Of a stretch of DNA of 64,000 nt, positions 11,801-23,260 are shown in pieces. The DNA comes from Bubalus kerabau. Taxonomy: Eukaryota > Chordata > Mammalia > Artiodactyla > Bovidae. The number at the start of each line of letters is the position of its first letter. Within the stretch, counting starts at the first letter, position 1. A program made the position numbers and the translations under genes. The notes under the pieces were generated by a model. That model had not been told where the DNA came from. It was given only the letters and a program-made list of their open reading frames with translations, and made no database searches. The DNA is taken from the NCBI RefSeq assembly GCF_029407905.1, contig NW_026577882.1, forward strand, positions 372,001 through 436,000. Direction: 5' to 3'.

Positions 11801-13660
11801 TTCCCCTCGGGTTGCGAGGGAAAGCTGGGGGTTGCGCTCGAGTCATTGCAGGGCCGAAGAGACCTCACCTAGGCGTGTGTCCGGGACCTAATATTCCTCT
11901 CCAGGGAAGGCAGGGATCTCGGGGTTGCATTCCAGGCTCCCCCGGGGAGTCAGGACTCGTCTCGAGGGGAAGCCAAGGACTCCGCTCTCCTCTCGAGTCG
12001 CGACGCGGGTCTCTTGGAGCCCCCTGAGCGGCCTCAAGGGAGTCCAGCCTCCTCTTCCGTTTGGAGAGAGGACCCGGGATTGCTCTCCAGGCCATGCAGG
12101 AACAGAAGGCGCTCAGCTCGCGAGGACGGGGGCGTCTCAGGGGTTTCCTCGAGCTGCGGCGCCCGTGGGGGTTTTCTCCCGAGGCACGACGAGGATCTCA
12201 GGGAACCTCTCGTGCGGCGCCAGGGAAGTCAGGTCTCCATGCGCGTGGCCAGGGGGAGCGCATCATGGCTCTCGAGTCACGGGAGGGGAATAGGGCCTCG
12301 AGACGCGTTGAAGAAGGACTCTCGAGGTCTTTCTCGGAGGGCGGCGGGAAACCCTCGTGTCCCTCGCCTTCTGCCGGGGACCATAGGGAACTTCCCAGGG
12401 TGCCTCTGAGAGGCGAGGGATCCTTTGGAGGTGGCGGGGCCCCTCGGGACTCCTCTGGGTCTGGCGCAACGGAAGAGGGCCTCACCTCGAGGGGAGGCAG
12501 GAACCTCAGGCTTCCTCTCCGTTTCGGACTCCGACCGCAGGGTCCCTGAAGAGTTGGGACAGGAGAGTCAGGCCTCGTCTTGTCTGAGGAAGGGAACCCC
12601 GCTGGCCTCTCGAATTGCTCAGGGGGACTCAGGCCCCTCGTCGAGCTGTGTGTGGAACCCGCGGGGCTTTGCGGACGATGCACGGGGGTGGCAGTGCCCC
12701 TTCGTTTTGTGCCTTCCCCCCCAGGGTTGCCTTCGAAGAGGGGTCCGGGCCTCGGGTCCTTCTCAAGGGCGGACAGGGGGAATCGGGGGCATTCGGCATG
12801 TGGCCCCACCCACGTGGCTCATCTCGAATTTCCTCGTGAGACCGGCCTCATCCTGAGGTGCGCCGGGAAGGCCGGGAACCCCTTCCAGACCACGCAGGGG
12901 AACCGCCTCTCCTGTCGCGATCAGGAGGGGAGATGGGGCTCAGAGGAAGCGGTGCCGGGACCCTCGGTGTTCCCCTCGGTGGTCCCCGGCCTGTCCGGGG
13001 AATTTTGGGGGTCGCAGGAAGGCTGTCAGGGACCGTTTCGCCCTTCAGGGCGGAACAGGGGACTTCCCTTGAGACGCCGTCGCGGGCAAGGGCATCATCT
13101 TGCCAAGAGGTGGGAACCACGTGGTTTTTCTGGAGTTACGACGGGGATCTCAGCCTTCCCCTTGGGTTGGCCCTGGGAAGCCCCATCTTCCCCTCGGGTT
13201 GCGAGGGAAAGCTGGGGGTTGCGCTCGAGTCACTGCAGGGCTGAAGACACCTCACCTAGGCATGTGTCCGGGACCTAATATTCCTCTCCAGGGAAGGCAG
13301 GGATCTCGGGGTTGCATTCCAGGCTCCCGCGGGGAGTCAGGCCTCGTCTCGAGGAGAAGCCAAGAACTCCGCTCTCCTCTCGAGTCGCGACGCGGGTCTC
13401 TTGGAGCCCCCTGAGCGGCCTCAAGGGAGTCCAGCCTCCTCTTCCGTTTGGAGAGAGGACCCGGGATTGCTCTCCAGGCCATGCAGGAAAAGAAGGCCCT
13501 CAGCTCGCGAGGACGGGGGCGTCTCAGGGGTTTCCTCGAGCTGCGGCGCCCGTGGGGGTTTTCTCCCGAGGCACGACGAGGATCTCAGGGAGCCTCTCGT
13601 GCGGCGCCAGGGAAGTCAGGTCTCCATGCATGTGTCGAGGGGGAGCGCGTCATGGCTCTC
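8840..13660. repeat. Homogenised CpG-rich satellite I block (type B units)
   Basis: About 3.4 consecutive units that resemble each other far more than their neighbours. The segment around GAGGTGGGAACCACGTGG recurs at 8,883, 10,288, 11,694 and 13,100, spacings 1405, 1406 and 1406. Type-specific words include GACGCCGTCGCGGGC (array 1 neighbours have GACGCTGTAGCGGGC), GACCTTAGGGAACTTCCC (neighbours GACCTCAGGGAGCTTCTC) and GAGAGGCGAGGGATCCTG. CpG dinucleotides are largely intact here, whereas flanking units show many TG and CA decay products. The left edge lies within 8,830-8,860 and the right edge within 13,625-13,690. The fourth copy lacks 19 bases at about 13,128. The lack of stop codons, which creates long open frames such as 10,655-11,872, follows from the composition. 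Confidence 0.85.
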
Positions 13661-14822
13661 GAGTTATGGTAGGGGAATCGCGACTCAAGACATTTTGAAT
13701 CTCTCTCGCGGTCTTTCTCGAGTCGCGGCTGAAAACCCAGGGTTCCCTCAACTTGTGCCTGTGACCTCAGGGAGCTTCTCATTGTGCCTGTGAGAACTCA
13801 GGGATACTGTGGAGTTGGTAGGGGCCTCTCGGGACTCCACTGGTTGTGGTGCAATGGAAGAGGGCCTCATCTCGAGTGGACGCAGGAACATCAGGCTTCC
13901 TCTCCGTTTCTGACTCGGATCCCATGGTCCCTGCAGAGTAGGCACAAGAGAGTCACACCTAGTCTTCTGTTGAGGAAGTGGACCTTCGTTTGCCTTTCGA
14001 GTTGTTTACAGGGTGACAGTCCACTTGTCGAAATGTCTGTGGGACCTGCGGGTTTTTCTGGACGATGCACGCGGGTGTCAGTGCCCCTTCGTCTTGTGCC
14101 TTCATCCACACGTTTTCCTTCAAAGAGGAGTGCTGGCATCGGGTTCTTTTCAAGAGTGGACCGTGAAATTGGGGTCTTTCGGCATGTGGCACCACCCACG
14201 AGGCTACGTCTCGAACTTCCTCATGAGACCGGCCTCATCCTGAGGTGCGCCCGGAAGGTCGGGAACCCCTTGCAGACAGAGAAGGGGAGTCGACCCTCCT
14301 GTCGCAATCAGGAGAGGAGAAGGGGCTCAGATGAAGTGGTGCCGGGAACCTCGGTGTTCCCCTTGAGTGAGTCTGGTATGTCGCGGAACTTTTGGGGTCG
14401 CATCAAGGGTGCCAAGTACCGTTTCGCACTTCAGGATGGAACGTGGGACTTCTCTTGAGATGCTGTAGCGGACAAAGGGCCTCATCTTGCGATGACGAGG
14501 GAAGCACGTGGTTTTTCTCGAGTTGCGGTGGGAATCTCGAGTTACGACGGGGAATTCAGGCTTCCTCTTGTGTTGGCCCAGGAAGTCTAATCTTCCATTT
14601 GAGTTGCCAGGGAGAGCTGGGGATTGGGCTCCATTCACTGAAGTGCAAACTAGACCTCATCTAGGCTTGTATCCAGGACTTAATGTTCCTCTCCATAGGC
14701 GACAGGGATTTGGGGTTGCATTCCATACTCACCCGGGGAGTCAGGCCTCATCTCGAGGGGAAGCAAAGGACTCCACTCTCTTCTCGAGTCGTGACAGGTA
14801 TCTCTTGGAGTCCACTGAGTGG

Positions 14823-15111
14823 TCTTCGCTCTGTAGGAGAGCTCTAGTGTACATAAGCCTGTACATAAGTGAACACAGACACTCTGTGTGCATGTTGCTG
14901 CGTACCCAAAATAGGGCCACAAGGAGCCTCATGCTCTCCATGCGGCGCAGAAGCTGTGCAGCCACGCAGCAGCTGAAGAATCCAACCAATTGCTCTTTTC
15001 TTACCTCTGACAGAGCTCGCATTGCCATAGCCCTTGGCAGTTTGGAAACACTGGACCCTAACCCCTCTCAAAGTAGGCCTGGGTTCTAGTTCGAATAGAA
15101 AGTTAATAGCG
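14823..15111. repeat. Truncated, diverged edge monomer of the second satellite
   Basis: The segment starts abruptly in TCTTCGCTCTGTAGGAGAGC, which aligns with the middle of a long monomer (compare TCTTTGCTCTGTAGGAGAAC near 20,510). It reads on through the usual GAGCCTCATGCTCTC and CAGCAGCTGAAGAATCC words. It is visibly more diverged than the central monomers, as expected at an array edge that no longer takes part in homogenisation. It directly abuts satellite I at 14,822 with no intervening unique DNA. Confidence 0.7.
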
Positions 15112-17301
15112 GAGCTGAGGACAGGAACGCGGCAGTCATTTATCACACGCTCCTGCAGCCTGCTACTACAGGGACACTAACGCTAGAAGCTAGGAATGTC
15201 TTTGCAAGGTGCGCAAAGGACAAGGGAGAACCTCGACCCTGACTCTAGTATTTCAGTCCCCTGAGCAGATCTGAGGTTCTCCCGCTGTAGAAGCTAACCC
15301 ATTCCTTTCAAATACAGGCTTGCTAACACAGGGCCATTTGGCTGCTTGCTCTTCCACGAAGCAGGCTTCCTTAACTTGCAAACTGGGAATTCCGCTTAAC
15401 AGCCTGGAGGAAAATCGCTTCATGGAAGATTTTTTTCAGAGGCTGTATCCCCGGAGCTGGGGCCAAGCTAGGGGACCCATACTGACAAGGGAAGGCAAAA
15501 CCACATCCAATGTCTTTGCTCTGGAGGACAGCTTTGGTGAGCCTAAGTCTTTCAGGAATATTTCTGGCTCCAACAGAGTCAAATTCTGTGTGTGAAGCTG
15601 CACAGCCAAAATAGGGGAACAGAGAGCCTGATTCTCTCTGTGTAGCTTTGAAGCTGTCATTCAAACAACAGCTTGAGAATCCATACAATGCTCTACCTTA
15701 CTGCTAAGAGAATTCTCTTTGCTGTCGTCCTTGACAGTTTGTAGAAATCCGCACCCTAACCCTTCTCCAAGTAGGCCTGGGTCCTAGCTCGGAACAACAG
15801 GCAACGGCGGAGCTGAGGCCAGTAAGGCACAAGTGAGGTCTCACACACTCTTGCAGCCTGATCGTCCAGGAGCAGTAAGGCCTCTTTTTCCCTGCAGGAG
15901 GCTCGCTTGCCTTGCCTCCTGTGAACTGCATTTCCCAGCCTGGGCGCAAAGCTGTTCCTGGAGATTTTTTCTCAGGGGCTGTTTCCCTGGAGCTGGGTCG
16001 GACCTCGGGGGCCCAACTCACAGGGGAAGACAAAACCACATGGACAGGTCTATGCTCTGTAGGAGAGCTCTAGTGAACCTCATCTCTCAGGAACATTCTT
16101 GGCTTCTACAGAGACACCTCTGTGCATGAAGCTACACACCCAACATAGTGGCAAAGGGAGTCTGATTCTCTCCGTGGGTGCTGATGCTTTGTGGCAAAGC
16201 ACCTGCTAAGAATCCATCCGCATAGGCTTCCCTCACCTTGACAGAGGTCTCATTGCTGTAGTCCTTGGCAGTTTGGAAAGAAGCAGACCCTTACCCTTCA
16301 CCAAGTAGGCCCTTGTCCTTGTTTGAATGGAAAGGCAGTAGCTGAGCTGAGGCCAGTAAGGCGCCAGTCAAGTCTGACATATTCCCGATGCCTGCTCCTT
16401 CATGGAAAATAACGTTAGAATCTGGGAATGTCTTTGCAAGGCTGGCAAAGGGCAGTCAGGAACCTCGACCCTGCCTCTGGAATTTCTATCTTCTCAGCAC
16501 ATCTGGCGGTCTCGGTCAGGAGAAACTAACCCATTCCTTGCAAATATAGGCTTCCAAACACAGGCCGGTTGGCTGTCTCTTCTTGCCGAAGGAAGCTTGC
16601 TTATCCCACCTCCTGCGAACTCCGCTTCCCAGCCTGGGGGATAAGAGGTTTTTGGAGATCTTTTCTCAGAGGCTGTTTCCACGGAGCAGGGGCCGATCCC
16701 GGAGACCCACATGCACAGGGGAAGGGAAAACCGCATGGATAAGTCTTTGCTCTCTAGGAGTGCTCTAGTGAACCTCACTCTATGGGGAATGTTCTTGGCT
16801 CCAATGGGGACATCTCTGTGTGGGAAGCTGCATAGCCAACATAGAGACACAGAGACCTGATTCTCTCTGTGCAGCTTTGACGCTGTCATTCAAACAACAA
16901 ATTGAGAATCCACACAATGCTCTCCCTTACCACTGAGAGAGTTATCATTGCTGTAGCCCTTTGCAGTTTCTGGAAATCGGCACACAAACACTTCTCCAAG
17001 TAGGCCTGGGTTCAAGTTCAGATGAATATGCAATAGCGGGGCTGAGGCCAGTAAGGCACCAGTCAGGTGTCACACACTCTGGCAGCCTGCTCCTCCAGGG
17101 ACAGTAAGGCCTCTATTTCCCTTCAGGAGGCTCGCTTGCCTTACTTCCTGTGAACAGCGTTTCCCAGCCTGGGCGGAAAGCAGTTCCTGGAGATCTTTTC
17201 TCAGGGGCTGTTTCCCCGGAGTTGGGGCGGACCTCGGGGACCCAACTCACAGGGGAAGGCAAAACCAAATGGACAGGTCTATGCTCTGTAGGAGATCTCT
17301 A

Positions 17302-17307
17302 GTGAAC
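17302..17307. repeat. LTR target-site duplication, left copy
   Basis: GTGAAC, identical to 18,606-18,611. It is part of the normal monomer word CTCTAGTGAACCTCA, which is split exactly after GTGAAC by the LTR. Confidence 0.85.
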
Positions 17308-18605
17308 TGCCGGGGTCCAGCCCCAGCTGATCCAGGGTATTCGAAGCAGAGACGGCGTAGGCGAGGGCCAGGGAACAACTGCTTAATTAAACGTTAATTA
17401 AGGATATAAAGAGTAATAAAATGAGGATAGCTCAGTAGGAAAATTCAGTGGAGAAAAGAGGCTGAGTAGCTTGGTTTACGCGGGGGACCAATAAAACTTC
17501 AAGACAAGAAGCTTGCACCACTTACGTAGGCCGCAGGCGTCCTTCCGTTCTCCTGAAGGAGAGGAGACACTGAGGCCTCCCCGGTCGGATCTTAGAAGCC
17601 CAGGCAAAATTAGTAAGCTTGGTGGGTTCCGCGCTCCAGATGGAGACTCAACCAGAGTGAGAGAGAGAGAGAGACATGGGGAGACCAGTATTTCGAGAAA
17701 CTGATCCCAATTCTTTATTTTCCATGGTCTACTTTTATACACTGAGATGTTATGCCAAAGTCACGTGGGGTCAGCAGTCCTGACTTTTATCAAAGTCAGG
17801 TGCTTCATACAAAAGTATACAGAGGTCTTAGGGGTGTTACATCATCTTCTGGCTGGGGGGCCTGCTGACAATTTACGACCCTCTCCTTGTGACAGCGGTC
17901 AGTCAACCAGGACACTTATTTCTCCAGGGGTGATTATTCTTAAAACAGACGCCACCCAAATAAAGTTACATTCCTATAGGGTGAGGGTGTAGTGGGTTTT
18001 AGTTAAGGAAAGAATTTACTTAGCCTAAGGTCTAACGTGATTTATATCAAAGGTTAATACTTATCTCTTCTATATATTCATTAATGTGTATAAGGGCAGG
18101 GGATGTGGAGACTTAGCAGTAAACATCAGCTCAACAAATGAAAAACCCTTCACCAATATGATTTCTAATCAGCCCATTATACTTATACTAATAATTTTCT
18201 AACTTTTCTAAGGAACCTGTTTTTAGAAGGTTTAAAGCATCTCGTGCCTCTCATGGTTGGGAGGCTGTGAGCAATCACATGTGGCCGGACAAGCCTGTCA
18301 GGCAGGCTAGAGAACCTTCAGAGGAGTTTGTAGGTTAAAACACTCTTGTCACACCCAGGGGTTTTTATCAACTGGAGCTCTAGGTTAACTCCTTCTCCGA
18401 AAGAGGTGGTGGGGGACAGCCCCCCGTAAAGTCAGAGGTGTAGGTGAGAGCACAAAGTAGTAAGGTAGGCAGGCTCTGGTGATGGGGGTAGATGCTCGAG
18501 GATTTCCAGGGGGACTCCTGAGGCTTGATCCCGCCTTTGCGTATGTCGAGCCTTCTTCCTCATGACCTTTGCCATGGGCGGAGTGCCTCACTCTGGCCCC
18601 CAACA
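17308..18605 (-). mobile_element. Solo LTR of a class II (ERVK/beta-type) endogenous retrovirus
   Basis: A 1,298-bp block interrupts a short-form monomer. Read on the minus strand it begins TGTTGGGGGCCAGAGTG (18,605 inward) and ends GGCTGGACCCCGGCA (to 17,308), so it has the TG...CA ends of an LTR. It is flanked by a perfect 6-bp direct repeat GTGAAC (17,302-17,307 and 18,606-18,611); 6-bp duplications are typical of class II elements. On the minus strand a TATAAAAG (17,739-17,732) lies just upstream of AATAAA (17,719-17,714), the compact promoter/poly(A) arrangement of beta-type LTRs. No gag, pol or env region accompanies it, so it is a solo LTR left by LTR-LTR recombination. Removing it and one GTGAAC restores a 536-bp monomer. 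It resembles bovine BTLTR1-type elements from memory. Confidence 0.85.
17714..17739 (-). promoter_or_regulatory. LTR core promoter and polyadenylation signal
   Basis: On the minus strand TATAAAAG at 17,739-17,732 is followed 12 bases later by AATAAA at 17,719-17,714. Their spacing suggests a short R region beginning just downstream and a U5 of roughly 380 bases extending to 17,308. Present-day activity cannot be judged from sequence. Confidence 0.55.
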
Positions 18606-18611
18606 GTGAAC
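18606..18611. repeat. LTR target-site duplication, right copy
   Basis: GTGAAC, identical to 17,302-17,307. The satellite monomer continues directly after it (CTTCTCTCTCAGGAACATTC). Confidence 0.85.
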
Positions 18612-21600
18612 CTTCTCTCTCAGGAACATTCTTGGCTCCTATCGAGACACCTCTGTGTGTGTAGCTACACACGCAACGTAGGGGCAAAGGGAGCCAGATT
18701 CTTTCCGTGGGGTGCTGATGCTTTGTGGCAAAGCACCTGCTTGAGAATCCATCAGCTTACGCTTCCCTCGCCTTGACAGAGGTCTCATTGCAGTAGCCCT
18801 TGGCAGTTTGGAAAGAAGAGGACCCTTACCTTTCATAAAGTGGGCCCTTGTCCTAGTTTGAAAGGAAAGGCAAGAGCTGAGCTGAGGCCAATAAGGCGCC
18901 AGTCAAGTCTGACATATTCCCGAAGCCTGCTCCTTCATGGAAAATAACGCTGGAATCTAGGAATGTCTCTGCAAGGCTGGCAAAGGGCAGTCAGGAGCCT
19001 GCACCCTGCCTCTGGAATTACCGATTTCTGAGCAGATCTGGAGGTCTCCTTTAGAAGAATCTAACTCATTCCTTCCATATTGAGACTTCCAAAAACAGGC
19101 CGGTCGGCTGCCTCTTCGTGCCCGAAGGAAGCTTGATTTTCCTGCCTCCTATGAACCCAGCTTCCCAGGCTCTGGGAAAAGCGGATCTTGAAGATCTTTT
19201 CTCAGGGGTTGTTTCCACGGAGCTGGGGCTAAGCCTGGAGACCCAAACTCACAGGGGAAGAAAAACCACATGGACAAGTCTTTGCTCTCTAGGAGAGCTC
19301 TAGTGAACTTCACTCTGTCACGAACATTCTTGATTCATATGGAGACACCCCTATGTGTGAAGCTGCGTACCCAACATGGGGGCACAGAGAGCCTGATTCT
19401 CTCTGTGTAGCTTTAAAGATGTCGTTCAAAAAACACCTTGAAAATCCATACAATGCTCTTCCTTACCCGTGACAGAGTTCTCATTGCTGTAGCCCTTGGC
19501 AGTTTTTAGAAATCCGCACCTAAACCCTTCTCCAAGTAGTCCTGGGTCCTAGTTCGGAGGAACATGCAATGGCGGAGCTGAGGCCAGTAAGGCACCAGTC
19601 AGGTCTCACACACTCTGGCAGCCTGCTCCTCCAGGGGCAGTAAGGCCTCTTTTTCTCTGCAGGAGGCTCGCTTGCCTTGCCTTCTGTGAACTGCGTTTCC
19701 CAGTCTGGACGAAAAGCAGTTCCTGGAGGTGTTTTCTCAGGGGTTTCTTCCTCGGAGCTGGGGCGAACATCGGGAACCCAACTCACAGGGGAAGGCAAAA
19801 CCATATGGGCAGGTCTATGCTCCATAGCAGAGCTCTAGTGAACCTCATCTCCCAGGAACATTCTTGTCTCCTATAGAGACACCTCTGTGTTTGAAGCTAC
19901 ACACCCAACATAGGGGCAAATGCAGCCTGATTCTCTCCGTGGGGTGCAGATGCTTTGTGGCAAAGCACCTGTTTGAGAATCCATCCGCTTCCACTTCCCT
20001 CTCTTTGACAGAGGTGTCTTTGCTGTAGCCTTTGGCAGTTTGGAAAGAAGCAGACCCTTACCCTTCACCAAGTAGGCCCTTGTCCTAGTTTGAACGGAAA
20101 GGCGATAGCTGAGCTGAGGCCAGTAAGGCGCCAGTCAAGTCTGACATATTCCTGAAGCCTGCTCCTTCATGGAAAATAACGCTAGAATCTAGAAATGTCT
20201 TTGCAAGGCTGGCAAAGGACAGTCAGGAACCTCGACCCTGCCTCTGGAATTTCCGTCTTCTGAGCAGATCTGGAGGTCTTCTTTTGGAGAAGCTAACCAT
20301 TCCTTCCAAAGAGAGGCTTCCAAACACAGGCTAGTTGGCTGCCTCTACTTGCCCGAAGGAGGCTTGCTTGTTCCGCTTCCTGTGAACTCCGCTTCCCGCC
20401 TGGGGGAAAAGTGGTTCTTGGAGATCTTTTTTCAGGGGCTATTTCAACGGAGTTGGAGCTGAGCCTGGAGACCCACACGCACAGAGGAAGGCAAAACCAC
20501 ATGGACAAGTCTTTGCTCTGTAGGAGAACTCTAGTTAACCTCAGTATGTGAGGAAAGTCTTGGATTCTACGGGGATACCTCTGTGTGTGGAGCTGAATAC
20601 CCAACAAGGGGGCACACAGGGCCTGATTCTCTCTTTGCAGCTTTGAAGCTGTCGTTCAAACAACAGCTTGAGAATCCATACAATGCTCTCCCTTACCTCT
20701 GAGAGACTTCTCATTGCAGTAGCCCTTGGCAGTTTTTACAAATCCGCACCCAAACCCTTCTCCAAGTAGGCCTGGGTCCTGGTTTGGATGGCCATGCAAT
20801 GGCGGAGCTGAGGTCAGTAAGGCACCAGTCAGGTGTCACACACTCTGGCAGCCTGCTCCTCCAGGGACAGTAAGGCCTATTTTTCCCTGCGGGAGGCTCG
20901 CTTGCCTGGCCTCCTGTGAACTGCGTTTCCCAGCCTGGGAAAACAGAGGTTCCTGGAGATCTTTTCTCAGGGGCTCTATCACCAGAGCTGGGGTGGACCT
21001 CGGGGACCCATCTCACAGGGGAAGGAAAAACCACATGGACAGGTCTATGCTCTGTAGGAGACGTTAGTGTGTCTCATCTCTTAGGAACATTCTTGGCTCG
21101 TACAGAGACACCTCTGTGTGTAAAGCTACACACCGAACATAGGGGCACAGGGAGCCTGATTCTCTCTGTGGGGTGCTGATGCTTTGTGGCAAAGCACCTG
21201 TTTGAGAATCCATCCGCTTACGCTTCCCTCGCCTTGACAGAGGTCTCATTGCTGTGTCTCTTGGCACTTTGGAAAGAAGCAGACCCTTACCCTTCACCAA
21301 GTAGGCCCTGATCCTAGTTTGAAAGGAAAGGCAATAGCTGAGCTGAGGCCAGTAAGGCACCTGTCAACTCTGACATATTCCCGATGCCTGCTCCTTCATG
21401 GAAAATATTGCTAGAATCTAGGAATGTCTTTGCAAGGCTGGCAAAGGGCAGTCAGGAACCTCGACCCTGCCTCTGGAATATCTATCTTCTGAGCAGATCT
21501 GGAGGTCTCCTTCTGGAGAAGCTAACCCATTCCTTGCAAATAGAGGCTTCCAAACACAGGCCGGTTGGCTGCCTCTTCTTGCCTGAAGGAGGCTTGCTTT

Positions 21601-23260
21601 TCCTGCCTCCTATGATCCCTGGTTCCCAGCATGGGGGAAAAGCAGATTCTTGGAGATCTTTGCTCAGGGGTTGTTTCCACGGAGCTGGGGTTGTGCCCAG
21701 AGACCCACACATACAGGGGAAGGCAAAACCACATGAACAAGTCTTTGCTTTCTAAGAGAGCTCTAGTGAACCTCAGTCTTTGACGAACGTTCTTGGCTCC
21801 TATGCGGACACCTCTGTGTGTGAAACTGCGTACCCAACATGGCGGCAGAGAGCCTGATTCTCTCTGTGCAGGTTTAATGCTGTCGTTCAGAAAACAGCTT
21901 GAGAATCCATACAATTCTCGCCCTTACCTCTGAGAGAGTTCTCATTGCAGTAGCCCTTGGCAGTTTGTAGAAATCTGCACCTAAACCCTTCTCCAAGTAG
22001 GCCTGAGTCCCAGTTCGGAGGAACAAGCAATGGCGGAGCTAAGACCAGTATGGCACCAGTCAGTTTTCACACACTCTGGCAGCCTGCTCCTCCAGGGACA
22101 GTAAGGCTTCTTTTTCTCTGCAGGAGGCTCACTTGCCTTACTTCCTGTGAACAGCTTTTCCCAGCCTGGGTGAAAAGCGGTTCCTGGAGATCTTTTCTCA
22201 GAGGCTGTTTTCTCGGAGCTGGGGTGGACCTCGGGGACCCAACTCACAGGGGAAGGCGAAACCACATGTACAGGTGAGCACTCTGTAGGAGAGCTCTTGT
22301 GAGCCTCATCTCTCAGGAACATTCTTGGCTCCTGTAGAGACACCACTGTGTGTGAATCTACACACCCCACATAGGGGCAAAGGGAGCCTGATTCCCTCCG
22401 TGGGGTGCTGATGCTTGGTGGCAAAGAACCTTCCTGATAATCCATCCGCTTATGCTTCCCTCGCATTTACGGAGGTCTCATTGCTGTAGCCCTCGGCAGT
22501 TTGGAAAGAAGAAGACCCTTACCCTTCATAAAGTAGGGCCTTGTCCTACTTTGAATGGAAAGGCAATAGCTGAGCTGAGGCCAATAAGGCGCCAGTCAAG
22601 TCTGACATATTCCCAAAGCCTGCTTCTTCAGGAAGATAACTGTAGAATCTCGGAATGTCTTTGCAAGGCTGGCAAAGGGCAGTCAGGACCCTGCACACTG
22701 CCTCTGGAATTACCGACTTCTGAACAGATCTGGAGGTCTCCCTTAGGGGAAGCTAACCCATTCTTCCAAATTGAGGCTTCCAAACGCAGGCCGCTTGGCT
22801 GCCTCTTGCTCTCTGAATGAGGCCTGCTTTTCCCGCCTCCTATGAACCCCACATCCCAGCCTCTGGGAAAAGCAGATCTTGAAGATCTTTTCTCAGGGGT
22901 TGTTTCCACGGAGCTGGGGCCGAGCCTGGAGCCCCAAATGCACAGGGGAAGAAAAACCACATGGACAAGTCTTTGCTCTCTAGGAGAGCTCTAGTGAACC
23001 TCACTCTGTCAGGAACGTTCTTGTTTCCTATGGAGACACCCCTGTCTGTGAAGCTGTGTACCGAACATGGAGACACAGAGTCTGATTCTCTCTGTGCAGC
23101 TTTGAAGCTGTCGTTCAAACAACAGCTTGAAAATCCATACAATGCTCTTCCTTACCCGTGACACAGTTCTCATTGCTATACCCCTTGGCAGTATTTAGAA
23201 ATCCATACCCAAACCCTTCTAGTAGGCCTGGGTCCTAATTCGGAGGAACATGCAATGGCG

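Larger units (their letters stand above)
1..14822. repeat. Satellite I (bovine 1.715-type) array 1, about 10.5 units
   Basis: Head-to-tail units of about 1.4 kb. Using the recurring GAGCTGTGTGTGGAACCTG segment as anchor, units begin near 2, 1420, 2841, 4242, 5640, 7045, 8431, 9832, 11237, 12643 and 14030, giving lengths of 1418, 1421, 1401, 1398, 1405, 1386, 1401, 1405, 1406 and 1387. The last unit is cut at 14,822. Within each unit CTCGAG or decayed forms recur every 30 bases or so, next to GTCAGGCCTC- and AGGGAACCTC-like words, as expected for a unit built from diverged 31-bp subrepeats. Length, GC richness and substructure match bovine satellite I (1.715), which is centromeric and non-coding. 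Open frames in the array are by-products of its composition: they occur on both strands, overlap, and have no start or frame shared from unit to unit because the period is not a multiple of three. Confidence 0.9.

Noticed and set aside
10655..11872. 405-codon open frame, the longest in the window, with similar shorter ones at 9,250-10,044, 12,580-13,278 and on the minus strand at 10,792-11,487
   Set aside because: They lie in CpG-rich satellite units poor in stop codons, overlap on both strands, shift frame between units because 1405-1406 is not a multiple of three, and show no domain. Composition explains them.
1..14822. 31-bp repeat texture resembling a CRISPR array
   Set aside because: The repeats are strongly diverged, have no unique spacers of fixed size, sit in a 1.4 kb higher period and lie in a mammalian genome. 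No cas-like gene is present.
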